A DNA stretch of 64,000 bases, from positions 1-64,000 of the forward strand of contig NZ_JALHLS010000017.1 in assembly GCF_022844445.1 (NCBI RefSeq). The letters are read 5' to 3'. The stretch comes from Hyphomonas sp. Its GTDB lineage: Bacteria; Pseudomonadota; Alphaproteobacteria; Caulobacterales; Hyphomonadaceae. The translations under genes were made by a program, and so were the position numbers. The notes under the pieces are model-generated. The model did not search any database. It was not told the origin of the DNA and saw nothing but the letters and a program-made list of their open reading frames with translations. Each line of letters begins with the position of its first letter. The first letter of the stretch is position 1. This document shows, piece after piece, positions 51,783 through 62,675 of this stretch.

Positions 51783-53468
51783 TCAGCTCCTCAATACGAT
51801 CACTTCTATGAGCGGACGAACGCCGAACTCAATTTCACAGGCCTTGCGCAGCGCACGGCCAACCACCTTCTCTACGACTTCGTCATCCAGGCGGTCGCGC
51901 TTCTTGATACCTTCTAGCGCACGCGCCGCCGCGATATCCAGGGGCTCCAGGCTTTCATCGGCAATCCGCCCATCCGTTTCGGACAGGCCCTTCACCGCAA
52001 TCACCGGTCCGTCCACCACATCGCCGGAATCATCAAGGCACACGGTGGCCAGGATCATTCCGCTCACGGACAACCGGCGCCGCTCGATCAGTCCCTCGGC
52101 TGCCTCGGGCACCAGCCGCGAGCCGTCCAGCATCAGCCGGCCTGCCGGTACTTCATCGATGATCACGGGCTCGCCCGGCGCGAGGCGCATCAGGCTGCCA
52201 TTGCGCGGCATCAGGGCCGATTGAACCTGCAGGGACTTAGCGTACGCGGCGTGCTCAACAATATGCCGGCGCTCGCCGTGCACGGGGATCGACACGCGCG
52301 GCCGCACCCATTGATACATCCGGCGCAGCTCATCCCGGCATGGATGGCCGGATACGTGGATTGGCTCGGACACCATGCGCGGTGTGATGATACGGATACC
52401 CTGCTCCGCCAGCATGTTCTGCATGGCGTAGACGGAGCTTTCATTCCCCGGAATCAGGCGCGACGAGAAGATCACCGTATCGTCCGGGCGTAAGGCGACG
52501 TGCCGGTGATCGCCGCGGGCGATGCGCGACAAGGCCGCATTCGCCTCGCCCTGGCTGCCGGTACACAGATAGAGGATGTTTTCCGGAGGAAGATAACCCG
52601 CTTCGGACTCATCCACAAATTCAAGGTTCGGCGGCAGGATGCCCACGGTTTTCGCCGCGCCGGTGATCTTGTGCATGCTGCGCCCGACGAGGCAGACGTC
52701 GCGGCCGGCCAGGTTGGCTGCCTCAATAATGGACTTCACGCGCGCGACGTTCGAGGCGAAAGTCGTCACCGCTATGGCGCCGGTCTGTTTTGCGATCAGC
52801 TCGATCAGGCCCTTGCGGACGGTGTCTTCCGATCCAGCCTCGCCGCTCTCGAACACATTGGTCGAGTCGCAAACCATCGCCAGCACGCCCTGGTCGCCGA
52901 GTTTCGTCAGGCCTTCGATATCCGTCCGTGCACCGATAAGCGGCTCGGGGTCGATCTTCCAGTCGCCTGTGTGCAGGATCATACCGGCCGGCGTCTCGAT
53001 GGCCAGCGCGTTCGGCTCCGGTATCGAGTGTGTGAGAGTCATGTAGCGCACTGTGAACGGCCCAGCCGTGACCGAAGCCTCCAGCGAGATCGTCTTGAGG
53101 CGCTTGGTATCGACACCCCGCTCCTGCATCTTGCCTCGCACAAGCTCCGCCGTGAACGGCGTAGCGTAAATAGGCGCTTTCGTCCGCAGCAGCGGATAGA
53201 GCAGCCCGATGGCGCCGATATGGTCTTCGTGCGCGTGGGTCAGGAACACGGCATCAATATGCTCGCCGACGAGGTAGGCAGGGTCCGCGCAGATCAGGTC
53301 TATCCCGGGCGTATCCGGCCCGCCGAAGGTCACGCCCACGTCCACAACGATCCAGCGCCGCGCATGGGGCGGGCCGTAACCGTATGCATTGAGGTTCATG
53401 CCGATCTCGCCGCACCCGCCCAGCGGGAGGAATACGAGTTCGTCTGTCGTTACAGCACTATCGGCCAT
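51783..53468 (-). CDS. rnj: Ribonuclease J
   Basis: A metallo-beta-lactamase/beta-CASP ribonuclease with endonuclease and 5'-3' exonuclease activity in RNA maturation and decay. The 561-residue protein has the zinc-binding HAHEDH at 78-83 (with GDWKID and other metal ligands further on), the beta-CASP insert, and a C-terminal domain (REVLRR-type helix replaced here by DDEVVEKVVGRALRKA). It starts LPLGGCGEIGMNLNAYG. It lies seven bases from coaX, a typical alphaproteobacterial order. Confidence 0.95.
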   Translation of the reverse strand: MADSAVTTDELVFLPLGGCGEIGMNLNAYGYGPPHARRWIVVDVGVTFGGPDTPGIDLICADPAYLVGEHIDAVFLTHAHEDHIGAIGLLYPLLRTKAPIYATPFTAELVRGKMQERGVDTKRLKTISLEASVTAGPFTVRYMTLTHSIPEPNALAIETPAGMILHTGDWKIDPEPLIGARTDIEGLTKLGDQGVLAMVCDSTNVFESGEAGSEDTVRKGLIELIAKQTGAIAVTTFASNVARVKSIIEAANLAGRDVCLVGRSMHKITGAAKTVGILPPNLEFVDESEAGYLPPENILYLCTGSQGEANAALSRIARGDHRHVALRPDDTVIFSSRLIPGNESSVYAMQNMLAEQGIRIITPRMVSEPIHVSGHPCRDELRRMYQWVRPRVSIPVHGERRHIVEHAAYAKSLQVQSALMPRNGSLMRLAPGEPVIIDEVPAGRLMLDGSRLVPEAAEGLIERRRLSVSGMILATVCLDDSGDVVDGPVIAVKGLSETDGRIADESLEPLDIAAARALEGIKKRDRLDDEVVEKVVGRALRKACEIEFGVRPLIEVIVLRS

Positions 53469-53474
53469 CAGGTC

Positions 53475-54242
53475 CTATCGGTTCCGCTTCCAGACTTCCA
53501 GCAAACCGCGGATCAGAACATCCTGGTCGTAGTAGTCTATGGTTTCGCTCGCGCCTTCGAATAGGGAAGCTACCCCCCCTGTGGCGACGACGGTCATCGG
53601 CTCACCATACTCGGCTTTGACCCGCCGCACGAGCCCGTCAATCAGTTCGATATAACCAAGGAAAACACCGGACTGCATGGCCGAAACAGTGTCCTTTCCG
53701 ATTACCTGCGCCGGCTTCTGGATGGCGATCCGGGGCAACTGGGCTGCCGCCTCGTGCAGCGCGCGCATAGACAGGTAGATGCCGGGCGAGATGATCCCGC
53801 CCTCGAAGGCCCCGTCGGCGGCCACCACGTCCAGCGTCGTTGCCGTGCCGCTGTCGATCACGATCAGGGGGCCGGGATACCTCACATGCGCGCCCAGCGC
53901 CGAAGCAATACGGTCCGCACCCACCTGCTCGGGATGGCGCACGCGGAGTTTCACGCCGGTCTTGAGGTTCGGGTCGCCGATGAACATCGGCTCCACGTTC
54001 AGGTAGCGACGCGCGAGCGTGCGGAAATTGAACTGCGCCTGCGGCACCACGGTGGAGATGACGCACCCTTCGACCCGGCTGAGGTCGACCGCCGACATGT
54101 CCGCCAGCCGCCAGAGCCAGGAGGCATGGTCATCGGCGGTTTTTGTGGAATCTGTGGCGCTGCGCCAGCTGTGCACCCAGTCCAGCCCGTCATGCAGGGC
54201 AAAGACCGTGTTCGTGTTCCCAACGTCGATGGCGAGCAACAT
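53475..54242 (-). CDS. coaX: Type III pantothenate kinase
   Basis: Phosphorylates pantothenate, the first step of coenzyme A synthesis; type III enzymes are not feedback-inhibited by CoA and do not accept acyl-pantothenamide inhibitors well. The 255-residue ASKHA protein opens [17 protein letters not shown]. It has the substrate segment [11 protein letters not shown], the phosphate motif [11 protein letters not shown] and [10 protein letters not shown]. It sits between birA (six bases) and rnj. Confidence 0.95.
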   Translation of the reverse strand: MLLAIDVGNTNTVFALHDGLDWVHSWRSATDSTKTADDHASWLWRLADMSAVDLSRVEGCVISTVVPQAQFNFRTLARRYLNVEPMFIGDPNLKTGVKLRVRHPEQVGADRIASALGAHVRYPGPLIVIDSGTATTLDVVAADGAFEGGIISPGIYLSMRALHEAAAQLPRIAIQKPAQVIGKDTVSAMQSGVFLGYIELIDGLVRRVKAEYGEPMTVVATGGVASLFEGASETIDYYDQDVLIRGLLEVWKRNR

Positions 54243-54248
54243 GGCCGC

Positions 54249-54980
54249 TCAGCTCCTGCGTATCTCGATTTCGCCGGCCCTTATGGTACGGCGCGATCCG
54301 TCGGGCAATCGGAGCAGAAGGGCGCCGTCATCCTCGAGATCCTCGAAGATACCCTCTGCCATGGACTCCCCGGCCCGGACCTGGACTTGCTGACCTAGTG
54401 CCTCCGCGCGCGCCAGCCAATCTGCCCGCGTGCCGGCAAAGCCTTCCCGCGCCTGCTTCAGCCGGCGCATGAAGGCCTCCCGAAGACTTGAAAACACCGC
54501 GTCCACGGGCGTTCCGGGGCGCATGCCGAGCTCGATCAGGCTGGTGGCGGGCTGGGTCACATTCTCGGGAGGCGGCATCAGGTTTATCCCCATCCCGGCT
54601 GCCACCCAGAAATCCGCCCCTGCCCCGCCTGTCTCGACGAGGATGCCTGACACTTTCCGCCGGTCGATCCTTACATCATTCGGCCACTTTACGCGCACCT
54701 CCGTGCCCGGCGCGTGGACCAACACCACGTCAGACACCGCCAACGCCGCCGCAAACGGCAGGCGGAGCGCAACCTGAAGGCCGCCCGGCTCCCGGAACAG
54801 AGTGGTCGTGTAGACGTTCCCGGCGGGCGATATCCATTGGCGGTCCTGCCGGCCCCGGCCGGCGGTCTGCTGGTCGGCCACCAGCCACTGATCGTGGAAA
54901 CCGGTCGCAACCCGGCGCTTGGCCTCGGTATTCGTGCTGTCGATGATTCCCAGTCGGTAGACCGGCCAGGCCTCGCTCAA
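54249..54980 (-). CDS. birA: Biotin--[acetyl-CoA-carboxylase] ligase
   Basis: Attaches biotin to the carrier subunit of acetyl-CoA carboxylase. With the TTG at 54980, which overlaps the nuoN stop, it has 243 residues. It begins just before [12 protein letters not shown], the start of the catalytic domain, and contains [12 protein letters not shown] and the ATP/biotin motif [20 protein letters not shown]. The N-terminal helix-turn-helix of E. coli BirA is absent, so it should not act as a repressor. Another TTG at 55013 is also in frame; neither is an ATG, so the exact start is uncertain. Confidence 0.92.
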   Translation of the reverse strand: MSEAWPVYRLGIIDSTNTEAKRRVATGFHDQWLVADQQTAGRGRQDRQWISPAGNVYTTTLFREPGGLQVALRLPFAAALAVSDVVLVHAPGTEVRVKWPNDVRIDRRKVSGILVETGGAGADFWVAAGMGINLMPPPENVTQPATSLIELGMRPGTPVDAVFSSLREAFMRRLKQAREGFAGTRADWLARAEALGQQVQVRAGESMAEGIFEDLEDDGALLLRLPDGSRRTIRAGEIEIRRS

Positions 54981-56410
54981 CGCGGTAGCCCCGCAGCTGC
55001 AAAGGTTGCCCAACCGCCCGTACCAAGTTCGCTGATAAACACCATGAACACGATGCCGGCCACGACGGCCGTCAGCACCACGGTCGCCATCACCGACAGA
55101 TCCACCGCCTCGAACTTCTCGGTCGGCTCATCGAACCACATGATCTTGATGAGCTTCAGGTAGTAACCGAGGGAGATGACCGAAGAAATGACCACAAGCA
55201 CGGCCAGCGGAATGAGCTCCGCCTGAAGGCCAGCGCGCAGCACTTCGAACTTGCCGAAGAAGCCGCCGAAAGGCGGTAGGCCTGCGACCGAGAAGATCAG
55301 CACCGAGAGGGCAATCGCCAGCACCGGCTTGGTGCGCGCAAGGCCGCCAAGTTCGCCAATACCTTCGACCATGCCGCCGCGGCGGCGCATGGAGAGCACC
55401 GCGGCGAACATGCCGAGGGAGGTGACCGCGTAAATGGTCGTGAAGGTCAGCAAAGCGGCCGCGCCGAACTCCTGCCCTGCTGCCACCGCGACCAGTGCGT
55501 ACCCCACATTGGCAATCGACGAGTAGCCGAGCAGGCGCTTGATGTTCGTCTGAAGCAGCGCGCCGAGCGAGCCGATCATCATCGACAGGCCGGCGATGAT
55601 CGAGATGATGATCTGCCACTGGTCCATGGCCGAACCGAACACCGTGAACAGGATGTTCGCAAAGACCACCGTAGAGGCCATCTTCGGCGCAGAGGCGAAG
55701 AACGCGACCACTGGCGTCGGAGCGCCTTCATAAACGTCGGGCGTCCAGACGTGCATCGGCGCCGCCGAGATCTTGAACGCAAGGCCGACGATCATCAGCA
55801 CCATCCCGAACAGCGCGCCGGTTGTTACGCCTGCTTCGGCAATGCCAGCGAAGGAAGTCGTGCCCGTAAAGCCGTACACCAGCGAGGCGCCGTAGAGCAG
55901 CATGCCCGATGCCAGCGCGCCGAGCACGAAATACTTAAGACCAGCTTCCGAGGACCGCGCCGAGTCGCGGTGGAAGGCTGCCAGTACGTAGGACGAGAGG
56001 CTCAGCGTCTCGATGCCCATGTAGAGCGTCATCAGGTCGGCGGCCGACAGGATCACGCCCATGCCCAGGCTGGCGAAGATGATGAGCAGAGCATACTCGT
56101 AGCGGGTCGTCTCGTGGCGCTTTAGAAAGCCCTCGGCGATCACCAGCGAGATACCGGCCAGCACGAATGTGATAACCTTCGCGAAGTTCACGAATGTGTT
56201 GGTCCGGACGAGACCGCCGAACGCTTCGCCGCCGCCGAAATGCAGGACTGCCAGCGCCGCGGCGCCGAACAAAGCCAGCGCGCCGAACTTGAACGAGAAC
56301 GAGTTGAACCGGTCGCCGAAGATCGCGCCCAGCAGCACGCCAACCAGGCCCGTAAGCGCCAGCCAGAGTTCTGGCGCGACCGTCATCAGGATGGAGGTGA
56401 CATCCAGCAT
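54977..56410 (-). CDS. nuoN: NADH-quinone oxidoreductase subunit N
   Basis: A proton-pumping antiporter-like subunit of respiratory complex I. The 477-residue protein has about 14 membrane helices. Key signatures are the conserved [19 protein letters not shown] in the central region, containing the functional Glu, and a Lys in the broken helix around [22 protein letters not shown]. It is the last nuo gene in transcription order and overlaps birA. Confidence 0.96.
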   Translation of the reverse strand: MLDVTSILMTVAPELWLALTGLVGVLLGAIFGDRFNSFSFKFGALALFGAAALAVLHFGGGEAFGGLVRTNTFVNFAKVITFVLAGISLVIAEGFLKRHETTRYEYALLIIFASLGMGVILSAADLMTLYMGIETLSLSSYVLAAFHRDSARSSEAGLKYFVLGALASGMLLYGASLVYGFTGTTSFAGIAEAGVTTGALFGMVLMIVGLAFKISAAPMHVWTPDVYEGAPTPVVAFFASAPKMASTVVFANILFTVFGSAMDQWQIIISIIAGLSMMIGSLGALLQTNIKRLLGYSSIANVGYALVAVAAGQEFGAAALLTFTTIYAVTSLGMFAAVLSMRRRGGMVEGIGELGGLARTKPVLAIALSVLIFSVAGLPPFGGFFGKFEVLRAGLQAELIPLAVLVVISSVISLGYYLKLIKIMWFDEPTEKFEAVDLSVMATVVLTAVVAGIVFMVFISELGTGGWATFAAAGLPR

Positions 56411-56411
56411 G

Positions 56412-57914
56412 TTACTGGCCTCCGGCCATAAGCGACAGGACCCGTGCGGTCGAACTGTCTGTAAGATTGAAGATCAGGTTTGGCGCGACCCCGAAGAGGA
56501 TCGTCAGCGCGGCCAGCGGCGCGATGCAGATCCACTCGACAATGTTCATGTCCTTGATGTCGTTTAGATGCGGATTGGTGATCTCCCCAAACACCGTGCG
56601 GCGGTAGAGCGTCAGCATGTAGACCGCCGAGAAGATTACACCGAGCGCGGCGCCTGCCGCTGCCCAGGTCGCTGCCTGGAAGCCGCCGACCATGGTGAGG
56701 ATCTCACCGACAAACCCGCTGGTGCCGGGTAGGCCGACGTTGGCCATCGTGAACAGCATGAAGAACGAGGCGTAGATCGGCATCCGGTTCACGAGGCCGC
56801 CATAGGCAGCGATCTCGCGGGTGTGCATCCGGTCGTAGACCACCCCGACGATGAGGAACAGCGCGCCCGAGATCAGGCCGTGGCTGAGCATCTGGAAGAT
56901 CGCGCCCTGTACGCCCGTCTCGTTGAAGGCAAAGATGCCGAGCGTGACGAAGCCCATGTGCGCGACCGACGAATAGGCGATCAGCTTCTTCATGTCAGTC
57001 TGACGCCAGGCGACGAGCGAAGTGTAGACGATGGCGATCACGGCCAGCGCAAACATGGCCGGCTGAAACAATGCGCTCGCATCCGGGAACATCGGCAGCG
57101 AGAAGCGAAGCATGCCGTAGCCGCCCATCTTCAGAAGCACGCCGGCGAGGATGACCGAACCAGCTGTCGGCGCCTGCACGTGCGCATCGGGCAACCAGGT
57201 GTGCACCGGCCACATGGGTAGCTTCACCGCAAACGACGCCATGAACGCCAGCCAGAGCCAGGTCTGGATTCCTGGTGCGAAGGCGAATTTTTCGAGCACC
57301 TCAAAGTCTGCCGAGCCTGCCGCCAGGATCATGTAGACCATTGCGATCAGCATCAGCAGCGAGCCGATCAGCGTGTAGAGGAAAAACTTGAACGCGGCAT
57401 AGACGCGGTCCTTGCCGCCCCAGATGCCAACAATCAGGAACATCGGGATCAGGCCGGCCTCGAAGAAGATATAGAACAGCACGAGGTCGAGCGACACGAA
57501 GACGCCAATCATGAAGGTCTCGAGCACGAGAAACGCGATCACGTATTCGGTCACGCGCTTCTCGATCGAGTTCCAGCTGGCGAGCAGGCAGATCGGCGTC
57601 AGGAATGTCGTCAGAAGCACGAGCGACAGCGACAGGCCGTCGATGCCGAGCTTGTAGCTGATTGGCCCATACCAGGCATACTGCTCCACAAGCTGGTAAC
57701 CGTCGACCGAGGGGTCGAACGCGAAGAAGGCCGCGACCGATGCCACAAAGGTAGCCGCTGAGATGATGAAGGCCGCCAGCAGCACGGCCTTGCGGGACTG
57801 CGAACTGGATTCGCCTTTGCTGCTGCCGGCGGTTGCCGCCCGCACAAGCATCACGAGCAGCGCACCCGCCAGCGGCAGAAACGTCATTACAGAGAGGATC
57901 GGGAAACCGCCCAT
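56412..57914 (-). CDS. nuoM: NADH-quinone oxidoreductase subunit M
   Basis: An antiporter-like complex I subunit. The 500-residue protein contains the conserved functional Glu in [18 protein letters not shown], a broken helix with Lys in [23 protein letters not shown], and a second conserved region [17 protein letters not shown]. It shares one base with the end of nuoL (TGATG) and lies two bases from nuoN. Confidence 0.96.
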   Translation of the reverse strand: MGGFPILSVMTFLPLAGALLVMLVRAATAGSSKGESSSQSRKAVLLAAFIISAATFVASVAAFFAFDPSVDGYQLVEQYAWYGPISYKLGIDGLSLSLVLLTTFLTPICLLASWNSIEKRVTEYVIAFLVLETFMIGVFVSLDLVLFYIFFEAGLIPMFLIVGIWGGKDRVYAAFKFFLYTLIGSLLMLIAMVYMILAAGSADFEVLEKFAFAPGIQTWLWLAFMASFAVKLPMWPVHTWLPDAHVQAPTAGSVILAGVLLKMGGYGMLRFSLPMFPDASALFQPAMFALAVIAIVYTSLVAWRQTDMKKLIAYSSVAHMGFVTLGIFAFNETGVQGAIFQMLSHGLISGALFLIVGVVYDRMHTREIAAYGGLVNRMPIYASFFMLFTMANVGLPGTSGFVGEILTMVGGFQAATWAAAGAALGVIFSAVYMLTLYRRTVFGEITNPHLNDIKDMNIVEWICIAPLAALTILFGVAPNLIFNLTDSSTARVLSLMAGGQ

Positions 57915-60109
57915 CAGTTTACTCCACCCGATCTGAGCCAGAGAACAGCGCCGAAGATGATCGCCGCCCCGATGATTACGAAGGCATAGTGGTACAGGTA
58001 ACCCGAATGCATCAGCGACAGACGGCGCGAACTCATGCCTGCCAGTTTCGCGAGACCATCCGGTCCGATGCCGTCAATGACCTTCTTGTCCGCTTTCCAG
58101 AAGAGGTTGCCGAGGAAGGCCGAACCACGCACCAGCGTCGCCTGGTAGATCTCATCGAAGTACCACTTGTTCGAGAACAGGGCGTGCAGCGGACCGCCGC
58201 TCGCCGCAACACGCGCACCGACGCCGCGGTTGAAGAAGTAGGTGAACGTCGCAATGAGGAAGCCGCCCACGGTGACCACCAGCGGCGCCCACAGCACCCA
58301 TTCCGGAACATTGTGCCGGTCGTGCAGCACATGGTTGGTCTCGGCGCGGTAGATCGCGCCTGCCCAGAAGGCTTCATTGTTGGCGTCTACGAACGCATCG
58401 TAGAAGTAGAAGCCAGCGAACACGGCGCCGATACTGAGCAGCGCCAGCGGGATCAGCATGACCAGCGGGCTCTCATGCGGTTTGTGATCGTGGCCATGGC
58501 CATGATCATCACGAGCATGGTCGTCGTGCGCGTGCGCGTCCTGCCCGTGAGCATCATGGGCGTGCGCGTCATGGGCGTGCGCGTCATGGGCGTGCGCTTC
58601 GTGCGGCGCAGGCCCGTGGAAGGTCATGTAAATCAGGCGCCAGGAATAGAAGCTCGTCAGGAAGGCCGCGAGCAGGCCGAACCAGAACGCCACTTCGGCA
58701 AACGACACACCTGCGGTTGCGCCTGCAAATGCGCTCTCCAGGATCGCGTCCTTCGAGAAAAAGCCCGAGAAGCCCAACTTAGTGTGCGGCAGGCCGAGGC
58801 CGATAATGGCGATGGTGCCGATCATCATCGCCGCATAGGTCAGCGGCATGAATTTCGCGAGACCACCCATGCGGCGCATGTCCTGTTCATGGTGCATGCC
58901 GTGGATAACCGAGCCTGCGCCAAGGAACAGCAGCGCCTTGAAGAAGGCGTGCGTGAACAGGTGGAACATCGCCGCCTCATAGGCGCCGACGCCGGCGGCA
59001 AAGAACATGTAGCCAAGCTGTGAACAGGTCGAATAGGCAATCACGCGCTTGATGTCGTTCTGCGCCATGCCAACCGTGGCGGCATAGAGCGCCGTTACCG
59101 CGCCGACGAGCGCGACCATGCCTGAAGCGTAGAAGGTGTACTCGTAGATCGGTGACAGCAAGCACACGAGATAGACGCCCGCAGTCACCATTGTCGCGGC
59201 GTGGATCAGCGCAGACACCGGCGTTGGACCTTCCATCGCATCCGGCAGCCATACGTGCAGGAAGAACTGCGCCGATTTGCCCATGGCGCCGATGAACAGG
59301 AGAATGCCGATCAGCTCCAGCGCGTAGACGCGCTCGCCGAAGAACACCATCACCGCTTCACGTGCCGGCGCGGCCTCGGCAAACATCGGCGTCACAACGG
59401 CGTTGGTGCGGATCGCTTCCAGCACTGGCCCGAACTCGACCGACTTGAACACGAAGAACACGGCCATGATGCCCAGCGCCAGGCCGAAGTCGCCCACGCG
59501 GTTCGTCACAAACGCTTTAATGGAGGCGTCATTCGGCGCCTTCTTCGTATACCAGAAACCGATCAACAGGTAGGACGCGAGGCCCACGCCTTCCCAGCCG
59601 AAGAACAGCTGGATGAAGTTGTCCGCCACCACGAGCATGAGCATCATGAAGGTGAACAGCGAGAGATAGGCGAAGAAGCGCGACTTGTGAGGGTCCTCGC
59701 TCATATAGCCCCAGGAATAGAGGTGCACGAGGCCGGACACGCCGGTGATCACCGCCATCATCACGATGGAGAGCGTATCGACCCGGATCGCCCAGTTAGC
59801 CTGGAAGTCGCCCACATGGATCCAAGGCATCAGCGTGATGATGTGCTGGCGCAGCTCGACATGCGCCGCCTCGACGCCCGCCGTGAGGTAGGCGTCATAG
59901 CCCGAGGCATGGTGCACGGCCTCGGCCGCGCCGCCGATACCTGCGGCGTAGGCGATCAGCTGGTAAATCGAGAGAGCGCCGCACGACAGCACGACGCCGG
60001 TGGTGACGGTCATCACGACACGGTCGCCGATCCACTTGTGGAACAGGCCCGTCAGCGCGGCGACGCCGGGCGCGAGAACGATATAGATCAGCAGGCTATC
60101 CGGAAGCAT
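57914..60109 (-). CDS. nuoL: NADH-quinone oxidoreductase subunit L
   Basis: The distal antiporter-like complex I subunit, with a long lateral helix along the membrane arm. The 731-residue protein has the functional Glu in [20 protein letters not shown], the lysine-containing [27 protein letters not shown], and the C-terminal lateral helix region. It is longer than the 613 residues of E. coli. Part of the excess is a His/Asp-rich loop between membrane helices (bases about 58471-58606), made of an HDAHA repeat. It is seven bases from nuoK. Confidence 0.96.
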   Translation of the reverse strand: MLPDSLLIYIVLAPGVAALTGLFHKWIGDRVVMTVTTGVVLSCGALSIYQLIAYAAGIGGAAEAVHHASGYDAYLTAGVEAAHVELRQHIITLMPWIHVGDFQANWAIRVDTLSIVMMAVITGVSGLVHLYSWGYMSEDPHKSRFFAYLSLFTFMMLMLVVADNFIQLFFGWEGVGLASYLLIGFWYTKKAPNDASIKAFVTNRVGDFGLALGIMAVFFVFKSVEFGPVLEAIRTNAVVTPMFAEAAPAREAVMVFFGERVYALELIGILLFIGAMGKSAQFFLHVWLPDAMEGPTPVSALIHAATMVTAGVYLVCLLSPIYEYTFYASGMVALVGAVTALYAATVGMAQNDIKRVIAYSTCSQLGYMFFAAGVGAYEAAMFHLFTHAFFKALLFLGAGSVIHGMHHEQDMRRMGGLAKFMPLTYAAMMIGTIAIIGLGLPHTKLGFSGFFSKDAILESAFAGATAGVSFAEVAFWFGLLAAFLTSFYSWRLIYMTFHGPAPHEAHAHDAHAHDAHAHDAHGQDAHAHDDHARDDHGHGHDHKPHESPLVMLIPLALLSIGAVFAGFYFYDAFVDANNEAFWAGAIYRAETNHVLHDRHNVPEWVLWAPLVVTVGGFLIATFTYFFNRGVGARVAASGGPLHALFSNKWYFDEIYQATLVRGSAFLGNLFWKADKKVIDGIGPDGLAKLAGMSSRRLSLMHSGYLYHYAFVIIGAAIIFGAVLWLRSGGVN
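58555..58599. repeat. 15-base tandem repeat coding for the His/Asp loop of NuoL
   Basis: Three adjacent copies of CATGGGCGTGCGCGT (58555-58569, 58570-58584, 58585-58599; the last differs at two bases). On the minus strand they encode the five-residue unit H-A-H-D-A within NuoL. Flanking bases extend the His/Asp bias less regularly. Confidence 0.85.
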
Positions 60110-60116
60110 TCTGAGG

Positions 60117-60428
60117 TCAGCCTTTCATCAGGTCGACATTCTCAACCGAGATGTCGCGGCGGTTCCGGAAGTAGACGACGAGGATCGCGAGGCCGACCGC
60201 CGCTTCGGCAGCCGCCACAGTCAGAACCAGCATCGCGAAGATCTGGCCCTGGATCGTCCCGGTGAAGACCGAGAAGGCGACCAGGTTGATGTTGACCGAC
60301 AGGAGGATCAGCTCGAGCGCCATCAGGATCACGATGACGTTCTTGCGGTTCACGAAAATGCCGACAACGCCAACGGTGAACAGCGCCGAGGAGACGATCA
60401 GGAAGTGGAGGATGCCCAGTTCGGTCAT
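60117..60428 (-). CDS. nuoK: NADH-quinone oxidoreductase subunit K
   Basis: A small membrane subunit of complex I with three helices. The 103-residue protein contains the two conserved membrane glutamates involved in proton transfer: one in [23 protein letters not shown] and one in [23 protein letters not shown]. It lies two bases from nuoJ. Confidence 0.96.
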   Translation of the reverse strand: MTELGILHFLIVSSALFTVGVVGIFVNRKNVIVILMALELILLSVNINLVAFSVFTGTIQGQIFAMLVLTVAAAEAAVGLAILVVYFRNRRDISVENVDLMKG

Positions 60429-60429
60429 G

Positions 60430-61023
60430 TCAGATCCCCTGCCCAGGTGCCGGGTCTTTCATTTCGATCGCATCCGAGCGGCGCCGCCCCGTCTGCTTGC
60501 CGACATCCTGGCGCTTGACGTTCGGACGATGCCGCAGCGTCAGAACGATTGCGCCGATCATGGCGACCAGCAGGATCACGCCGGCCAGCTGGAACAGCAG
60601 CAGGTACTGGGTGTACATCACCGCCCCGATGGCTTCGGTATTCGTCTCGGCGCCAGGCGACGGATCGAAATTGTCAAATGTCAGGGCTCCGCTGGCAGCC
60701 CAAACCAGCGCCATTTCGGCAATCAAGATCGCGCCAATCAGCAAAGCGAACGGCCAGTAGCCCAGGCTGCCCTGCTTCAGCTCGACGAAGTCCACGTCGA
60801 GCATCATCACGACAAAGAGGAAAAGCACCGCGACCGCGCCTACATAGACGACGATCAGCAACATCGCGAGGAACTCGGCCCCGATCAGGACCATCAGTCC
60901 TGCCGAAGAGAAAAAGGCCAAGATTAGCCAGAGCACCGAATGCACCGGGTTCCGCGCGGCAATGACGAACACTGCCGATAAGATCACGACGGCCGCGATC
61001 AATCCAAATGCGATCAGTGCCAC
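60430..61023 (-). CDS. nuoJ: NADH-quinone oxidoreductase subunit J
   Basis: A membrane subunit of complex I next to NuoK and NuoH. With the GTG at 61023 the product has 197 residues and five helices. It contains the conserved [25 protein letters not shown], which holds the mobile pi-bulge helix. A longer frame back to a TTG at 61083 would add a hydrophilic, non-conserved leader. The C-terminus is basic and polar. It is followed within two bases by nuoK. Confidence 0.92.
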   Translation of the reverse strand: MALIAFGLIAAVVILSAVFVIAARNPVHSVLWLILAFFSSAGLMVLIGAEFLAMLLIVVYVGAVAVLFLFVVMMLDVDFVELKQGSLGYWPFALLIGAILIAEMALVWAASGALTFDNFDPSPGAETNTEAIGAVMYTQYLLLFQLAGVILLVAMIGAIVLTLRHRPNVKRQDVGKQTGRRRSDAIEMKDPAPGQGI

Positions 61024-61092
61024 TGCCTTCTCGCCCCTTTTTCTGTTCCGGTGAAGCCCCTGCCCGCCGGTCTTTGTTACCAATTCGGCGCG

Positions 61093-61578
61093 CTACCGGT
61101 ACGGCGCGTCCAGCTCAAGATTCTTTGCGATCAACCGCTCCCAGCGGTCGCCGTTCGCAAGGAGGCGTTCCTTGTCATAGAACAGCTCCTCACGGGTTTC
61201 CGTAGCAAACTCGAAGTTCGGCCCCTCGACGATGGCGTCGACCGGGCAGGCTTCCTGGCAGAAGCCGCAATAGATGCATTTCACCATATCGATGTCGTAG
61301 CGCGTCGTGCGGCGGGCGCCGTCCTCACGCGGCTCGGCCTCGATGGTGATGGCCTGCGCCGGGCAGATCGCTTCGCAAAGCTTGCACGCAATGCAGCGCT
61401 CCTCGCCGCTCGGATAGCGGCGAAGCGCATGCTCACCACGAAAGCGCGGCGACAGCGGGTTCTTTTCAAACGGGTAGTTCACGGTCGGCTTGCGGCGGAC
61501 CATCTCGCGGATCGCGACCCAGAAGGCGCCCGCAAAATCCGTCAGCAACGCGCCGCGCAGGGTTTGGCCGAGGCTCAT
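61093..61578 (-). CDS. nuoI: NADH-quinone oxidoreductase subunit I
   Basis: The iron-sulfur subunit carrying clusters N6a and N6b, linking the peripheral arm to the quinone site. The 161-residue protein has two ferredoxin-type 4Fe-4S motifs: [16 protein letters not shown] (Cys62, 65, 68, 72) and [16 protein letters not shown] (Cys101, 104, 107, 111). It overlaps the end of nuoH as ATGA. Confidence 0.97.
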   Translation of the reverse strand: MSLGQTLRGALLTDFAGAFWVAIREMVRRKPTVNYPFEKNPLSPRFRGEHALRRYPSGEERCIACKLCEAICPAQAITIEAEPREDGARRTTRYDIDMVKCIYCGFCQEACPVDAIVEGPNFEFATETREELFYDKERLLANGDRWERLIAKNLELDAPYR

Positions 61579-62666
61579 GACTGAACTCCGAAGTAGGTAA
61601 CATAGCCGGCAACGATCACCACTGCGGCAAGCGATGTTGGCAGGAAAATCTTCCAGCCCAGGCGCATCAGCTGATCATAGCGGTAACGCGGCACGATGGC
61701 CTTCACCATGGCGAACATGCAGAAGCAGAGGAACACCTTGAACATGAACCAGAACAGGCCGGACAACGCGGTCAGCAACGCATAGTCGGTCGCAAACTGC
61801 TCGCCCAGCGCGACCGGCCCATGCCAGCCGCCGAGGAACAGGATAGTCATCATCGCGCACATCAGCACGATGTTGAGATATTCCCCGAGCATGAAGAGGA
61901 GGTACGGCGTGGAGCCGTATTCGACCTGGTAGCCAGCGACGAGTTCGGATTCCGCTTCCGGAAGGTCGAAGGGCGGGCGGTTCGTTTCTGCGAGCGCCGA
62001 GATGAAAAACATCACGAACATCGGGAACATGACGATAATCAGTGGGAAGTTCTGGAAGGCAAAGGCGTGCCAGTTCCAGATACCGCCATCCTGGTTGGCC
62101 ACGATGTCGGCAAGGTTCATCGACCCGACCATCAGGATCACGGTGATGATGATGAATCCGATGGAGACCTCGTAGGACACCATCTGCGCCGCCGAGCGCA
62201 GCGCGCCGAGGAACGGGTATTTAGAGTTGGATGCCCAGCCGCCCATGATGATGCCGTAGACGCCCAGCGAGCTGATTGCGAAAAGGTACAGCACGCCGAC
62301 GTTCAGGTCCGAAATCACCCAGGTCGTGCCCTGTTGCGTCCCCGGCGCCACCGGGATCGCCGCCCAGGCCGCGAAGGCCAGCGTACAGGTCAGGATCGGC
62401 GCGAAGATGAAGACGAACTTGTTGGCGCCCGCCGGGATGACGATTTCCTTCAGAAGGAATTTCCCGAAGTCCGCGAACGATTGAAGCAGGCCGAACGGGC
62501 CCACAACGTTCGGGCCCTTCCGCATCATCACGCCGGCCCAGATCTTCCGGTCCAGAAGCAACAGGAACGCAATCGACAGCAGCAGCACAAGCGTGAACAG
62601 GCCGATCTGGCCAAGCACCAGAAGCGGCCCCCAGAAGCTGCCCAAAGACTCGATGGCATTACTCAT
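61575..62666 (-). CDS. nuoH: NADH-quinone oxidoreductase subunit H
   Basis: The membrane subunit that forms most of the quinone chamber. The 363-residue protein has eight or so helices with the signature regions [20 protein letters not shown], the loop with [18 protein letters not shown] (acidic quinone-entry region) and [21 protein letters not shown] near the C-terminus. It lies nine bases after nuoG and overlaps nuoI. Confidence 0.97.
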   Translation of the reverse strand: MSNAIESLGSFWGPLLVLGQIGLFTLVLLLSIAFLLLLDRKIWAGVMMRKGPNVVGPFGLLQSFADFGKFLLKEIVIPAGANKFVFIFAPILTCTLAFAAWAAIPVAPGTQQGTTWVISDLNVGVLYLFAISSLGVYGIIMGGWASNSKYPFLGALRSAAQMVSYEVSIGFIIITVILMVGSMNLADIVANQDGGIWNWHAFAFQNFPLIIVMFPMFVMFFISALAETNRPPFDLPEAESELVAGYQVEYGSTPYLLFMLGEYLNIVLMCAMMTILFLGGWHGPVALGEQFATDYALLTALSGLFWFMFKVFLCFCMFAMVKAIVPRYRYDQLMRLGWKIFLPTSLAAVVIVAGYVTYFGVQS

Positions 62667-62675
62667 GGCGCCGCC

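Noticed and set aside
58501-58620. Short regular repeat considered as a possible CRISPR-like array
   Set aside because: Unit is 15 bases without spacers, in frame inside nuoL, coding for a His/Asp loop.
57833-60265. Plus-strand frames of 396 and 354 codons antisense to nuoL
   Set aside because: Composition (Gln/Arg/His-rich) is that of reverse-complemented membrane-protein codons; no ribosome-binding sites or known domains.
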